A DNA stretch of 64,000 bases from Parabacteroides sp. (GTDB lineage Bacteria; Bacteroidota; Bacteroidia; Bacteroidales; Tannerellaceae), in the NCBI GenBank assembly GCA_019417325.1, contig DXVO01000023.1, forward strand, positions 434,001 to 498,000. Reading direction: 5' to 3'. Within the stretch, counting starts at the first letter, position 1. Every line of letters begins with the position of its first letter. Below the pieces are notes generated by a model that saw nothing but the letters and a program-made list of their open reading frames with translations, searched no databases and had not been told where the DNA came from. Shown here in pieces: positions 17,406 through 26,600 of the stretch. A program made the translations under genes and the position numbers.

Positions 17406-17507
17406 CAGTTGACAATTTAAGAATATAATATTAATAAAAAAGGGACAGGCATGAGAGAGACAGAAGATAGTTTAAATGAAACCATCTTCTGTCACTTGTC
17501 AACTGTC
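17404..17507. repeat. Nested inverted repeat between argC and argD
   Basis: Outer arms ACAGTTGACAA (17405-17415) and TTGTCAACTGT (17496-17506) enclose a second hairpin with arms GACAGAAGATAGTTT and GAAACCATCTTCTGTC (17459-17493, one mismatch and slight slippage). The outer right arm CACTTGTCAACTGT recurs at 54645-54658 in another nested element. The outer left arm overlaps the argC stop. It may act as an attenuator or a processing site between argC and argD. Confidence 0.6.
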
Positions 17508-17519
17508 CACTCAATAATC

Positions 17520-18647
17520 ATGAAACTATTCGACGTTTATCCTTTATTTAATATAGAGATTGTAAAAGGCAAAGGATGCCATGTATGGGATACGGAAGGG
17601 AACGAGTATCTCGATTTATATGGCGGACATGCCGTTATCTCGGTAGGACATAGTCATCCGACGTATGTAAAAGCAATTACGGAACAGGTGAACAAATTGG
17701 GATTCTATTCCAATTCCGTTATTAACAGCCTGCAACAGAAGTTAGCCAATAAATTAGGGAAGGCTTCCGGTTACGATGATTATTCATTGTTCCTGATCAA
17801 TTCCGGTGCGGAAGCAAATGAAAATGCATTGAAACTGGCTTCTTTCCACAACGGCAAAAAACGGGTTCTGGCTTTCAAACACGCTTTCCACGGACGTACA
17901 TCCGCTGCGGTACGCGTAACGGATAATCCTAAAATCATAGCTCCGGTAAACGAAGACCTGGCTGTTACTTATCTTCCTTTGAATGATGCGGCAGCAGTAG
18001 AAGCCGAATTGAAAAAAGGGGACGTATCTTCTGTTATTATCGAAGGTATACAGGGTGTAGGAGGCATACAACTACCTACAGATACATTCATGCAGGAACT
18101 GCGTGCTCTATGTACTCAATACAATGCCTGCCTGATTCTGGACGAAATACAATCCGGCTATGGACGTAGCGGTAAATTTTTTGCCCACCAATATGCAGGA
18201 ATCAAACCGGATTTGATCACAGTGGCAAAAGGTATCGGCAATGGTTTTCCGATGAGCGGATTGCTTATCAGTCCGGAATTCAAGCCTATCTACGGTATGC
18301 TGGGGACTACTTTTGGTGGAAATCATCTGGCTTGTGCCGCCGCAATAGCCGTACTGGAGATTATGGAAAACGAAAAGCTGATTGATAATGCTGCAAATGT
18401 AGGGGCATTTCTTCTGGAAGAACTTCATAAACTTCCGGGTATCAAGGAAATCCGCGGACGCGGTTTGATGATTGGTATCGAGTTTGAAGAATCCATCAAA
18501 GAAGTACGCCAGAAACTACTGTTCGAAGAAAAAGTATTTACTGGCGTTGCCGGAACAAATACCATCCGTCTGCTTCCACCTCTCTGCCTCAGCATGGACG
18601 AAGCCAAAGAATTTCTTGCACGGTTCCGCAAGGTTCTGAACGCATAA
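17520..18647 (+). CDS. argD: N-acylornithine aminotransferase
   Basis: A 375-residue class III PLP aminotransferase, started at the ATG at 17520 (MKLFDVYPLFNIEIVKGKG); an in-frame ATG at 17451 lies inside the nested repeat and adds 23 residues unlike the family. Landmarks: LYGGHAVISVGHSHP, the phosphate loop NSGAEANENALKLA, D208 in LILDEIQSGYGRSG, and the PLP lysine K237 in ITVAKGIGNGFP. It converts the acylglutamate semialdehyde to acylornithine. It is the last gene of the arg cluster seen here; the transcarbamylase, argininosuccinate lyase and kinase genes are not in the window. Confidence 0.92.
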   Translation: MKLFDVYPLFNIEIVKGKGCHVWDTEGNEYLDLYGGHAVISVGHSHPTYVKAITEQVNKLGFYSNSVINSLQQKLANKLGKASGYDDYSLFLINSGAEANENALKLASFHNGKKRVLAFKHAFHGRTSAAVRVTDNPKIIAPVNEDLAVTYLPLNDAAAVEAELKKGDVSSVIIEGIQGVGGIQLPTDTFMQELRALCTQYNACLILDEIQSGYGRSGKFFAHQYAGIKPDLITVAKGIGNGFPMSGLLISPEFKPIYGMLGTTFGGNHLACAAAIAVLEIMENEKLIDNAANVGAFLLEELHKLPGIKEIRGRGLMIGIEFEESIKEVRQKLLFEEKVFTGVAGTNTIRLLPPLCLSMDEAKEFLARFRKVLNA

Positions 18648-18688
18648 GAACATTTCAACCGGTTCCCGAAGAGTTTCAATACATACCG

Positions 18689-18732
18689 TTTAAACAAACA
18701 AATTCACAAAAAAGGATTCGTTTGTTTAAGCG
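18689..18732 (+). terminator. Possible terminator after argD
   Basis: An A/T-rich hairpin with arms TAAACAAACAAATTC and GATTCGTTTGTTTA (one mismatch or bulge), about 42 bp after the argD stop, followed by GCGGATTTTTATT. The stem is weak in G/C, hence the low confidence. Confidence 0.4.
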
Positions 18733-18857
18733 GATTTTTATTAAAAAAAGAATATAAACAGTCTGTTTTTTTGCTATCTTTACCCACTTCAAAAGACAAT
18801 TGCAGCATATCGCTTTTACAATAAAAATAACCTTTTAATTAACTTATAACTAAACCA

Positions 18858-20342
18858 ATGGAAATATTTAACGTTCCCCTAAAGGGCAAAGACTTATTAG
18901 TCTCCCCTTTGTTTATTAAAACCACAAAATTAACTTTCTCCTTTATTATCTTTTTGGTATTATGGCTCTTGCCTTCCGGAATCTTCGGTATAGAAGGATT
19001 ATCCATTACAGAGCATAGAGTCATCGCTATTTTTATCTTTGCCACCTTCATGTGGGTATTAGAAGCGGTTCCGGCATGGACTACCTCCTTACTGATAGTG
19101 GTAATGTTACTATTAACCGTATCGGACAGCAGCTTATGGTTCTTCATACAGGGAATACCAGCTGATAAACTGGGACAATTGGTTAAATACCAATCTATCA
19201 TGCATTGTTTTGCAGACCCCATCATCATGCTGTTTATTGGTGGCTTTATTCTTGCCATTGCCGCAATCAAAAGCGGTCTGGATAGCATGTTGGTACGTGT
19301 ATTATTAAAACCGTTCGGAACACAAAGCCGCTATATACAGTTAGGCTTTATTCTCATAACCGGCATATTTTCAATGTTCCTCAGCAATTCGGCCACTACC
19401 GCCATGATGCTCACTCTCCTGATTCCGATTCTCAAAGCCCTTCCGGCAGATGATAAGGGCAAAATAGGAATGGCTTTGGCTATCCCCTTCGCAGCAAACA
19501 TCGGAGGGATGGGTACGCCTATAGGCACGCCTCCCAACGCTATCGCCCTGAAATTCTTAAACGACCCCGACGGATTGAATGCCAATATCGGTTTCGGCGA
19601 CTGGATGCTTCTCATGGTTCCTTTCACATTTCTGTTATTGTTTATAGCCTGGTTTATTTTGTTGCGTTTTTTCCCTTTCAAACAGAAACATATACAGTTG
19701 AATTTAGAAGGAGAAACAAAAAAAGACTGGCAGTCTATTGTGATATATATCACTTTTGCCGTTACTATCCTATTGTGGATGTCCGACAAAGTCACCGGAA
19801 TCAATCCCAATGTTGTTGCAATGATTCCGGTCGCAGTACTTTGTATTACCGGTATTATCACCCAACAAGATCTGGCACAAATCAATTGGAGCGTGCTTTG
19901 GATGGTTGCCGGAGGCTTTGCCCTGGGGGTAGCATTAAATGAAACAGGATTAGCGCAAAACGCCATTTCGGCTATACCATTCAATTCCTGGTCGCCTTTG
20001 ATAATAATCCTCGGCACGGGCTTTATCTGTTACGCGATGTCCAACTTCATATCCAACACTGCTACAGTAGCACTACTCGCACCTATCCTTGCCGTTGTTG
20101 GCATCAGCATGCGCGAAACACTTCATTCGTTAGGTGGGGTCAGCACATTACTTATCGGTCTGGCTATAAGCGCATCACTGGCGATGGTATTGCCAATCAG
20201 CACTCCTCCTAACGCAATGGTACATGCCACAGGCATAATCAAACAAAAAGATATGGCAAAGGTTGGGCTCATAATCGGTGTTGTGGGATTTGCTTTGGGG
20301 TATATGATGCTAATCATTATGGGTTCGTATCTCTTGCCATAA
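18858..20342 (+). CDS. SLC13/DASS family anion symporter
   Basis: A 494-residue membrane protein with about 11-12 hydrophobic segments. It carries the two Ser-Asn-Thr-type motifs of the divalent-anion:sodium symporter family, LSNSATTAMMLT (near 175) and FISNTATVALLAP (near 395), each followed by a Pro-rich turn (GMGTPIGTPPNA; LPISTPPNAMVH), which form the substrate and sodium sites. Members import C4-dicarboxylates, citrate or sulfate with sodium; the substrate cannot be told. A TATCTTTA box at 18775-18782 is a plausible -7 element, so it probably has its own promoter rather than reading from argD. Confidence 0.88.
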   Translation: MEIFNVPLKGKDLLVSPLFIKTTKLTFSFIIFLVLWLLPSGIFGIEGLSITEHRVIAIFIFATFMWVLEAVPAWTTSLLIVVMLLLTVSDSSLWFFIQGIPADKLGQLVKYQSIMHCFADPIIMLFIGGFILAIAAIKSGLDSMLVRVLLKPFGTQSRYIQLGFILITGIFSMFLSNSATTAMMLTLLIPILKALPADDKGKIGMALAIPFAANIGGMGTPIGTPPNAIALKFLNDPDGLNANIGFGDWMLLMVPFTFLLLFIAWFILLRFFPFKQKHIQLNLEGETKKDWQSIVIYITFAVTILLWMSDKVTGINPNVVAMIPVAVLCITGIITQQDLAQINWSVLWMVAGGFALGVALNETGLAQNAISAIPFNSWSPLIIILGTGFICYAMSNFISNTATVALLAPILAVVGISMRETLHSLGGVSTLLIGLAISASLAMVLPISTPPNAMVHATGIIKQKDMAKVGLIIGVVGFALGYMMLIIMGSYLLP

Positions 20343-20372
20343 TATGTATCCTTTCATCAGTCTATAAGCTGA

Positions 20373-20425
20373 AGCCTCGTCAGTGTCTCGGATGACACGG
20401 CATTGGTACAGGCACCGACGAGGCT
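20373..20425. other. Structured intergenic element between convergent genes
   Basis: A 9-bp perfect stem AGCCTCGTC/GACGAGGCT encloses a small hairpin GTGTC-TCGGAT-GACAC and a further 18 bases. It lies between the ends of the SLC13 gene and the glycosyltransferase gene. There is no T run directly after it in either direction, so it is not a textbook terminator, though it could stop or stabilise transcripts. Confidence 0.5.
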
Positions 20426-20456
20426 CCCGCGAAAAAGGGCCTATAATCCGTCCGGT

Positions 20457-21611
20457 TTAAATGGGTAATGACTTCCCTATCCGATAAGCCCATCTCATAA
20501 AGAAGCGGTGCAAAGGTGTTGACGGTAATTCATCCATCAATAAATCCGGACGGAATTCACGAAGTATCAGCCAGTCTGCCTGTTTTACCCAATGGACAAA
20601 AGTGGGGTCCGGTTGATGGATTTCCGATAAGTGAAGTAATCGGTCCAAATCAAAACATTCACTAATCGCCCCCGCTCCGGAACGAACCGCATCACAAGCA
20701 TTACAAGCCTGCTCGATATGGGTTGGTACCATTAATACAGGTTTTCCCAAATACATCGCCTCGCAAACCGATTCAAAACCGGCAGTTGTAGCATATGCTT
20801 TTGCTCCTGCCATATAGCGGATAAAAAGCGTATCGTTCAACTGGTGGAAAGAAAGACGATTATCAACCTTTACCTCTTGCTTCACCCCTTTTTTATCCCA
20901 AAATATATGTAGCCCGACAGACGGATGTTTTTCATGCCAGTTTTTTATCTCTTCGCTAAAACCGCTATTCAGTAAATAGCCATGCAAATAATCTCCATCA
21001 GAGGTAGTTGCCTCCAGAACCTCACGCCTTAATAACGGAGGAACAACAACCAGATTATCCGAAGGTACTTCCCGCATTTTACGGAAAGACAAAGCCAGTT
21101 TCTTTGCGGCTCCTATCGCTGTGATACGGGTAAAAAACTTCAAAGATGCCAACGACACCGGATTCAACTTCGGAAATACGAAATCCGGATGAAGAAACAG
21201 ATACTGATGTGCTATACAAACCATCAACGCTTTCGGACGGCAAAACAGATAAGTCAACCCTGTCAGCAATTCATAAAAGTTTACTATCACATCAGCTCCC
21301 GTTTCCTTTATCATACGATTGATATAATGAATACTTGCCGCATATTTATGCAGCCGAAAAAGATTATATCCGACACTGCTAAGAAGATTGACCTGTTTAT
21401 TCTTAGCTGAAGGCAAGAAGTTCGGACTTTCGAACGGATAAACAGGTACGCCTATTTTCTCTGTAAAAAAAGACGGTAGTTTACGTGCCGGGCTCTTGCC
21501 GACCAGTACACCTACCACCTGATGCCCTTCATCCGTTAATTTTCCCTGCAAAGACAAAGCCTGGGTAAGATGTCCGCGCCCTTCTCCCTGAATGATAAAA
21601 AGTATTTTCAT
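20457..21611 (-). CDS. GT-B glycosyltransferase-like protein
   Basis: A 384-residue protein of the GT-B fold close to the MurG/GT28 group. The N-terminus ILFIIQGEGRGHLTQALSL is the donor/acceptor loop with GxGRGH typical of the MGDG synthase and MurG-like group; the C-terminal signature is AYATTAGFESVCEAMYLGKP, then VLMVPTHIEQACNA, where a nucleotide sugar would bind. No signal peptide; probably cytosolic face of the membrane. It overlaps the LpxH-like phosphoesterase upstream by four bases, so both are likely made together, and a lipid or lipid A-related acceptor is a reasonable guess, not a demonstrated one. Confidence 0.75.
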   Translation of the reverse strand: MKILFIIQGEGRGHLTQALSLQGKLTDEGHQVVGVLVGKSPARKLPSFFTEKIGVPVYPFESPNFLPSAKNKQVNLLSSVGYNLFRLHKYAASIHYINRMIKETGADVIVNFYELLTGLTYLFCRPKALMVCIAHQYLFLHPDFVFPKLNPVSLASLKFFTRITAIGAAKKLALSFRKMREVPSDNLVVVPPLLRREVLEATTSDGDYLHGYLLNSGFSEEIKNWHEKHPSVGLHIFWDKKGVKQEVKVDNRLSFHQLNDTLFIRYMAGAKAYATTAGFESVCEAMYLGKPVLMVPTHIEQACNACDAVRSGAGAISECFDLDRLLHLSEIHQPDPTFVHWVKQADWLILREFRPDLLMDELPSTPLHRFFMRWAYRIGKSLPI

Positions 21612-22408
21612 ATTACTTCCGCATAAAGTTCATTGGAATACACAGCCTCCACGTTTCCATAGACAGCTTTATCATAATGAATGATGCTCCACTCTCCTTG
21701 TTCATTTTCGACCAGTGCAGTCATACTCTCCACCCAGTCGCCGGAATTCAGATAATGAACAGAATCATACCATACGTTTGCCGCCTGATGAATATGTCCG
21801 CAAATAATACCGTCCAGTTTCTTTGCTTCCGCCAGCGTCACCAGTTCCTTTTCAAAATCGGAGATATAGGAAACGGCACTTTTTACTTTATGCTTTACAT
21901 GTTGCGCCAGGGAGAAATAAGGTTTTCCCTGTTTTTCCCGTTTCTGGTTATATATTTTATTCAGCCAAAGCAGGAAAGTGTACCCCATATCCCCCAGCAT
22001 GGCAAGCCAGCGCATATGGGAAGTCACCGTATCGAATATATCGCCATGAGTAACCAGATAGCGTTTGCCGTGGCTGTTCAACAGATAATCTTTTACAATG
22101 GTAAGATTTGAAAAAGAGAAAGGGACCAGTTTATCGAGAAAATCATCATGGTTCCCACGGATATAGATAATCTCGGTGCCCTGCTTCTCCATCATTTTCA
22201 TAAGTACTTTGAAGAAATCCGTTTGTTGCTGTTTCCAGCGGCGTCCGGATTTTTGCAGTTGCCAGCCATCGATAATATCTCCATTCAATATCAGACGGTC
22301 GCAGTTTACATGTTTAAGGAAATTCGTTACTTCCTCGGTTTTCGAATGTTCCGAACCAAGGTGGATGTCCGAAAGGACAATAGTCGGATAGTACTTTCTA
22401 AATTTCAT
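21608..22408 (-). CDS. LpxH-like metallophosphoesterase
   Basis: A 266-residue calcineurin-like phosphoesterase with all five metal motifs: VLSDIHLGS, LNGDIIDGW, IRGNHDD, VTHGDIFD and ICGHIHQA. The pattern and length match the UDP-2,3-diacylglucosamine diphosphatase group (LpxH/LpxH2-like) that makes lipid X in lipid A synthesis; the stretch MRWLAMLGDMGYTFLLWLN would form the membrane-touching lid helices. The TEEVTNFLKHVNCD insert is typical of the Bacteroidetes members. It is the first gene of a two-gene operon with the glycosyltransferase. Whether this is the main LpxH of the organism cannot be decided here. Confidence 0.75.
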   Translation of the reverse strand: MKFRKYYPTIVLSDIHLGSEHSKTEEVTNFLKHVNCDRLILNGDIIDGWQLQKSGRRWKQQQTDFFKVLMKMMEKQGTEIIYIRGNHDDFLDKLVPFSFSNLTIVKDYLLNSHGKRYLVTHGDIFDTVTSHMRWLAMLGDMGYTFLLWLNKIYNQKREKQGKPYFSLAQHVKHKVKSAVSYISDFEKELVTLAEAKKLDGIICGHIHQAANVWYDSVHYLNSGDWVESMTALVENEQGEWSIIHYDKAVYGNVEAVYSNELYAEVI

Positions 22409-22541
22409 GTTCTTCGTATTAACACACTACAAAAGAACATACTTCATATTACGGAGATACGACAAGCGGATGAAAAACCTCTTTCATTTCTCCGGAATTA
22501 AAAACACTTTATCCGCCCGTTCACACAATATGGGATACAAT

Positions 22542-22570
22542 AAAAAGGCCACTCCTTCACAGGAGCAGCC
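22542..22570 (-). terminator. Terminator of the EF-G2 gene
   Basis: On the minus strand: GGCTGCTCCT-GTGA-AGGAGTGGCC followed by TTTTT, 26 bp after the stop codon. Confidence 0.8.
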
Positions 22571-22596
22571 AATTTTCAATTTATAGAAAATCCAAA

Positions 22597-24753
22597 TCAA
22601 TCTTCTGCCTGAGAAGCCTCGTAAGCTTTCAACAGCTTATCCTGTACATCGGAAGGAACCAGCTCGTAAGCTGCAAACTTCATAGTAAATGAAGCACGTC
22701 CACCGGTGATGGAACTCAAAGAAGTTGAATACGAAGACATCTCTTTCAAAGGTACTTTAGCCAACAGCTTTTCATAACCTTTCTCACTGTTCATACCCAT
22801 GATTATGGCACGACGTCCCTGCAAGTCGCTCATTACGTCGCCCAGATAATCTGCCGGAACAGAAACCTCTACGTCATATACAGGTTCCAGGATTTTTGGA
22901 CCAGCTTCTTTAAAGGCCGTGCTGAAAGCATTACGTCCAGCCAGCATAAATGAAATTTCATTACTGTCTACCGGGTGCATCTTTCCATCGTAAACAATGA
23001 TGCGCACATCGCGGGCGTACGAACCGGTCAACGGACCCTGTTCCATACGAGCCATGATACCTTTCAGGATAGCAGGCAAGAAACGGGCATCAATAGCACC
23101 ACCCACGATACTGTTTATAAATACCAGTTTGCCGCCCCATTCCAACTCTACAGTCTGGGTATCACGTACACTGATTTTATATTCCTGACCACCGAAACGG
23201 TACATATCCGGTGCCGGCATACCTTCGTAATATGGTTCGACAATCAGATGAACTTCGCCAAACTGTCCGGCACCACCCGATTGTTTCTTATGGCGATAGT
23301 CTGCACGTGCCGCTTTCGTGATTGTTTCACGATATGGGATTTTCGGTTCCAGGAACTCGATAGGCAATTTATCGTTATTTTCAATTCTCCATTTCAACGT
23401 ACGGAGATGGAATTCACCTTGTCCGGAAATAATAGTCTGTTTCAATTCTTTGGACTGTTCAACCACCCACGTCGGGTCCTCTTCGCGCATACGGAACAGG
23501 ATTTCCATCATTTTTTCCGAATCAGCTTCGTTTACAGGTTTCACTGCACGGCGATATTTCGGGTCCGGATACTTAATAAAGTCGAAACGATAGCTGCAAC
23601 CTTTACCATTCAAGGTATTACCACGACGTACGTCTTTCAGTTTCACGGTAGCCCCTATATCTCCGGCGACCATTTCGGCCACTTCCGTACGGGTCTGCCC
23701 TGCGACAGAGAACAACTGTGCAATACGTTCTTTTGAACCGCGGTCTGCATTCAGTAAATCATCCCCTGCTTTTACTTTTCCGGAGATCACCTTGAAATAA
23801 GACACCTGTCCGATATGAGGTTCTACAGTAGTCTTAAAGAAGAACAGGCTGGTAGGGCCATTGGAGTCCGGAGTAACTTCGACACCTTCGGTTGTAACCA
23901 AACGCGGCATTTTATCTGTACAAGGAACTACATTACCAAGGAATTCGAGTGTACGGCGAACGCACATATCGCGACCGGCGCATACACAGAATACGGGGAA
24001 CATACCACGGATAACCAGGCCTGCACGAATACCGGCACGCATATCGTCTTCACTCAGTGTACCTTCTTCGAAGAATTTTTCCATCAGCATGTCATCGTTT
24101 TCTGCCGCAGCTTCCACCAATGCCTTATGGAGTTCCATCGCTTTATCCATTTCTTCAGCAGGGATTTCCAGTACATCGGGAACACCACCTTCCGGTTTCC
24201 AGCGATACATTTTCATTTTCAATACATCGACAACCGCATTAAAAGAAGTACCGGTTGAAACCGGATACTGGATAGGCACCACTTTGCTGCCATACATATC
24301 TTTCAACTGAGCAATTGTTCCATCGTAGTCAGCCTTATCGTTATCCAACTGATTGACTACGAAAATAACCGGTTTATGGAATTGTTCCGTATACCTGAAC
24401 TGGTTGATTGTTCCTACTTCCACCCCATATTGAGCATTCAGTACCATTAAAGCGGTATCAGTAACATTCAAAGCGGAAACGGCACCTCCGATAAAATCAT
24501 CGGAACCCGGACAATCTATGAAATTAAGCTTTCTATCCTGCCATTCTACACTGAAAACGGTCGAGAATACCGAGTAACCATACTCCTTCTCAACCGGGAA
24601 ATAATCGCTCACCGTATTTCCAGCTTCTACAGTACCGCGACGTTTTATAACTCCACCCTCGTAAAGCATCGCTTCAGCGAGAGTGGTTTTCCCAGAGCCC
24701 GAACTTCCCAAGATTGAGATGTTCTTAATTTCATTTGTTTGGTATACTTTCAT
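22597..24753 (-). CDS. fusA2: Elongation factor G paralogue EF-G2
   Basis: A 718-residue EF-G-like translational GTPase starting at the ATG at 24753 (MKVYQTNEIKNISILG); an ATG at 24780 adds nine residues. Domain order is as in EF-G: G domain (1-280), domain II, domains III-V with TGSYARDVRI and VPADYLGDVMSDLQGRR. The G motifs diverge: the P-loop is GSSGSGKTT (16-24), G3 is DCPGSDDF (80-87) where Ser84 replaces the catalytic His of DTPGH, and G4 is NQLD (134-137) instead of NKxD. This matches the Bacteroides EF-G2 (BT2167 in B. thetaiotaomicron), reported to sustain translocation without GTP hydrolysis during carbon starvation and gut colonisation. Monocistronic with its own terminator. Confidence 0.88.
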   Translation of the reverse strand: MKVYQTNEIKNISILGSSGSGKTTLAEAMLYEGGVIKRRGTVEAGNTVSDYFPVEKEYGYSVFSTVFSVEWQDRKLNFIDCPGSDDFIGGAVSALNVTDTALMVLNAQYGVEVGTINQFRYTEQFHKPVIFVVNQLDNDKADYDGTIAQLKDMYGSKVVPIQYPVSTGTSFNAVVDVLKMKMYRWKPEGGVPDVLEIPAEEMDKAMELHKALVEAAAENDDMLMEKFFEEGTLSEDDMRAGIRAGLVIRGMFPVFCVCAGRDMCVRRTLEFLGNVVPCTDKMPRLVTTEGVEVTPDSNGPTSLFFFKTTVEPHIGQVSYFKVISGKVKAGDDLLNADRGSKERIAQLFSVAGQTRTEVAEMVAGDIGATVKLKDVRRGNTLNGKGCSYRFDFIKYPDPKYRRAVKPVNEADSEKMMEILFRMREEDPTWVVEQSKELKQTIISGQGEFHLRTLKWRIENNDKLPIEFLEPKIPYRETITKAARADYRHKKQSGGAGQFGEVHLIVEPYYEGMPAPDMYRFGGQEYKISVRDTQTVELEWGGKLVFINSIVGGAIDARFLPAILKGIMARMEQGPLTGSYARDVRIIVYDGKMHPVDSNEISFMLAGRNAFSTAFKEAGPKILEPVYDVEVSVPADYLGDVMSDLQGRRAIIMGMNSEKGYEKLLAKVPLKEMSSYSTSLSSITGGRASFTMKFAAYELVPSDVQDKLLKAYEASQAED

Positions 24754-24848
24754 GATATCAAGGTATTTTATGTTTAACAATAATATCTATTCACAAACTT
24801 TCCGTTCATGAGCCCGCAAATTAGAGATTGTGCAGGAGAAAAACAATT

Positions 24849-24893
24849 ATGGGTTGACTGTTTGAGAACTATGTTCTTTAACAGCCAACCCAT
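24849..24893 (-). terminator. Terminator of glnA
   Basis: A long hairpin with arms ATGGGTTGACTGTTT and TAACAGCCAACCCAT (near-perfect), 32 bp beyond the glnA stop; the minus-strand tail is AATTGTTTTTCTCC. It also separates glnA from the EF-G2 gene. Confidence 0.7.
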
Positions 24894-24924
24894 AAAATAC
24901 CTTAAATTTAGACAGATAGACAGG

Positions 24925-26427
24925 TTATCCGCAATGGAAATAACGTGTTACCAATTCAAGCATGCCTTCCGGGTCATTTTTTAAATCCTCACGTAAGGTC
25001 AAGTCATTATAATCTTTCAGTTTTTTGATAATGCCATCGATCATGCTCGGACTAAATACTTTGTATTGTTCGAAAACAGTACGCTGTTTCTGCAGGCGTT
25101 CCGCGGAAGCCATACAACTATCCGGCAGTTGATCCAAAGATTTCAAACGGTCTTTATTTTCATCCTGATGGATATTCACATTTACATACGTCTTTTCGGT
25201 AACTTCCAACGCGTCCGGAATTTCAAAACCATGGCGACAGGCAACAGCCAGTCCGGCAAGTAACTGATACAAGTCGGCAGAACCATCCGGCGAACGCATT
25301 TCTACGGTTTGTTTTTGAGCCGTATCGTAATGGCTATCTTTTTCTAACGGATTCGCTAATGCACACATATCTTTCTTTGCAGCCCATCCGAGCGGCACAC
25401 GTACTAATACGGAGCGGTTCCGGTCGCCCCAACAAATATTGGTAGGAGCTTCCTGGTGAGGAACCAGACGGAAATAAGAAGTCGGATTTGTATTACCGAA
25501 TGCGGTAATAGACGGGGCCAGCTTCATCATTCCAGCAATCGCCTTACGTGCAGTTTCCGACAAGGCGCCGTTTGCCAGCATCTGGTTCTTGCCATCTTTC
25601 ATAATACGCATATGAACATGTAAACCTGAACCGGCTTTACCTGCCGTAATTTTAGGGGCAAATGTGATATCCAATCCGTATTCATAAGCCAGGTTACGGA
25701 TTACCCACTTGGCAATCATCAACTGGTCTGCAGCATCTTCTACCCTCGTCGGTAAAAATTCAATTTCATTCTGTTCGTATACTTTTCCATTCAATGTGAA
25801 GTTACCAACCTCGGAATGACCGTATTTTATCTGTCCGCCAGCCTGTGCGATATACTGCATACATTGCGTACGGAACTGGTTAAATTTGGCATATGGTCCG
25901 GATTCGTGATAACCACGCTGATCTGTTGCCGGAAACAGTTCTTCTTCATCGGATATTACATAATATTCCAGTTCTCCCATCGCTTCAAATTCCATCCCTG
26001 TTACTTCAGTGAAAGCTTTGCTTGCCTTATATAAAGTATATTCAGGAGAACTTTCCAGCGGTTCGCCATCTTTATTAAAGAAAGAACACAGCATGCTCAA
26101 AGTCGGTATTTCCGCAAACGGGTCAATAAAAGCCGTACGGAAACGAGGTATTACGTACAGGTCACTACTACCCGCTTCGATAAAAGAAAACAGGCTGGAA
26201 CCATCCACACGTTCTCCACAAGTAAGGATTGCATCCAAGTAAGCTGCATTATTTATCACAAAATTCAATGTTTTCAAGCGTCCGTCACCGGCCGGATACA
26301 TAAAATTGACCATGCGGATACTATTTTCTTCTATATAAGAAATAATATCGGCTTTAGTAAATTCACAAGAGGGTTTCTGGAGAGCTGCAACCAAAAGGTT
26401 CGCATTCATTTTAAGTTCATCTTTCAT
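24925..26427 (-). CDS. glnA: Type I glutamine synthetase
   Basis: A 500-residue glutamine synthetase from the ATG at 26427 (MKDELKMNANLLVAAL); the frame runs on to 26604 but that part overlaps the predicted promoter. Motifs: metal-binding EAMGELEYYVI, GHSEVGNFTLNG and YEQNEIEF, the ATP/ammonium region AGSGLHVHMRIM, the glutamate-binding RLVPHQEAPTNICWGDRNRS, and VEMRSPDGSADLYQLLAG. Length and motif set fit GSI rather than the 730-residue GSIII also found in Bacteroidales. It forms glutamine from glutamate and ammonia in the cytosol. A Tyr adenylylation site of the proteobacterial kind was not recognised. A 22-bp-period triple repeat lies upstream. Confidence 0.88.
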   Translation of the reverse strand: MKDELKMNANLLVAALQKPSCEFTKADIISYIEENSIRMVNFMYPAGDGRLKTLNFVINNAAYLDAILTCGERVDGSSLFSFIEAGSSDLYVIPRFRTAFIDPFAEIPTLSMLCSFFNKDGEPLESSPEYTLYKASKAFTEVTGMEFEAMGELEYYVISDEEELFPATDQRGYHESGPYAKFNQFRTQCMQYIAQAGGQIKYGHSEVGNFTLNGKVYEQNEIEFLPTRVEDAADQLMIAKWVIRNLAYEYGLDITFAPKITAGKAGSGLHVHMRIMKDGKNQMLANGALSETARKAIAGMMKLAPSITAFGNTNPTSYFRLVPHQEAPTNICWGDRNRSVLVRVPLGWAAKKDMCALANPLEKDSHYDTAQKQTVEMRSPDGSADLYQLLAGLAVACRHGFEIPDALEVTEKTYVNVNIHQDENKDRLKSLDQLPDSCMASAERLQKQRTVFEQYKVFSPSMIDGIIKKLKDYNDLTLREDLKNDPEGMLELVTRYFHCG

Positions 26428-26478
26428 ACCATTTACTTTTTGATAATAGATCTGATTAACATTTTTACTTGATTGCGC

Positions 26479-26486
26479 CAAAGATA
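26479..26486 (-). promoter_or_regulatory. glnA: Probable glnA promoter (-7 box)
   Basis: TATCTTTG on the minus strand matches TAnnTTTG; transcription would begin near 26472, about 45 bases before the glnA ATG. A CAA (minus-strand TTG) at 26502-26504 is closer than the usual 19 bp, so the -33 is weak, consistent with a need for an activator. Confidence 0.5.
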
Positions 26487-26600
26487 AACAGTTTCCCCAT
26501 ACAACATTCAGATTATTCATAAAAATAGAAAGTTCAGCGATATTTAACAATCTGACAGGTAATAGACAAGGGTTGAACCCTGACTGGAGTAATTTGCCAT

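Noticed and set aside
18639..18660. SLC13 transporter as part of the arg operon
   Set aside because: A gap of 210 bp with a hairpin and a separate -7 box lies between argD and the transporter gene.
19331..20017. 228-codon minus-strand frame inside the SLC13 gene
   Set aside because: The plus-strand frame has both SNT-type motifs and regular membrane helices; the minus frame has no such pattern.
22975..23736. 253-codon plus-strand frame inside the EF-G2 gene
   Set aside because: It is a mirror of the EF-G2 reading frame, which matches the family along its full length.
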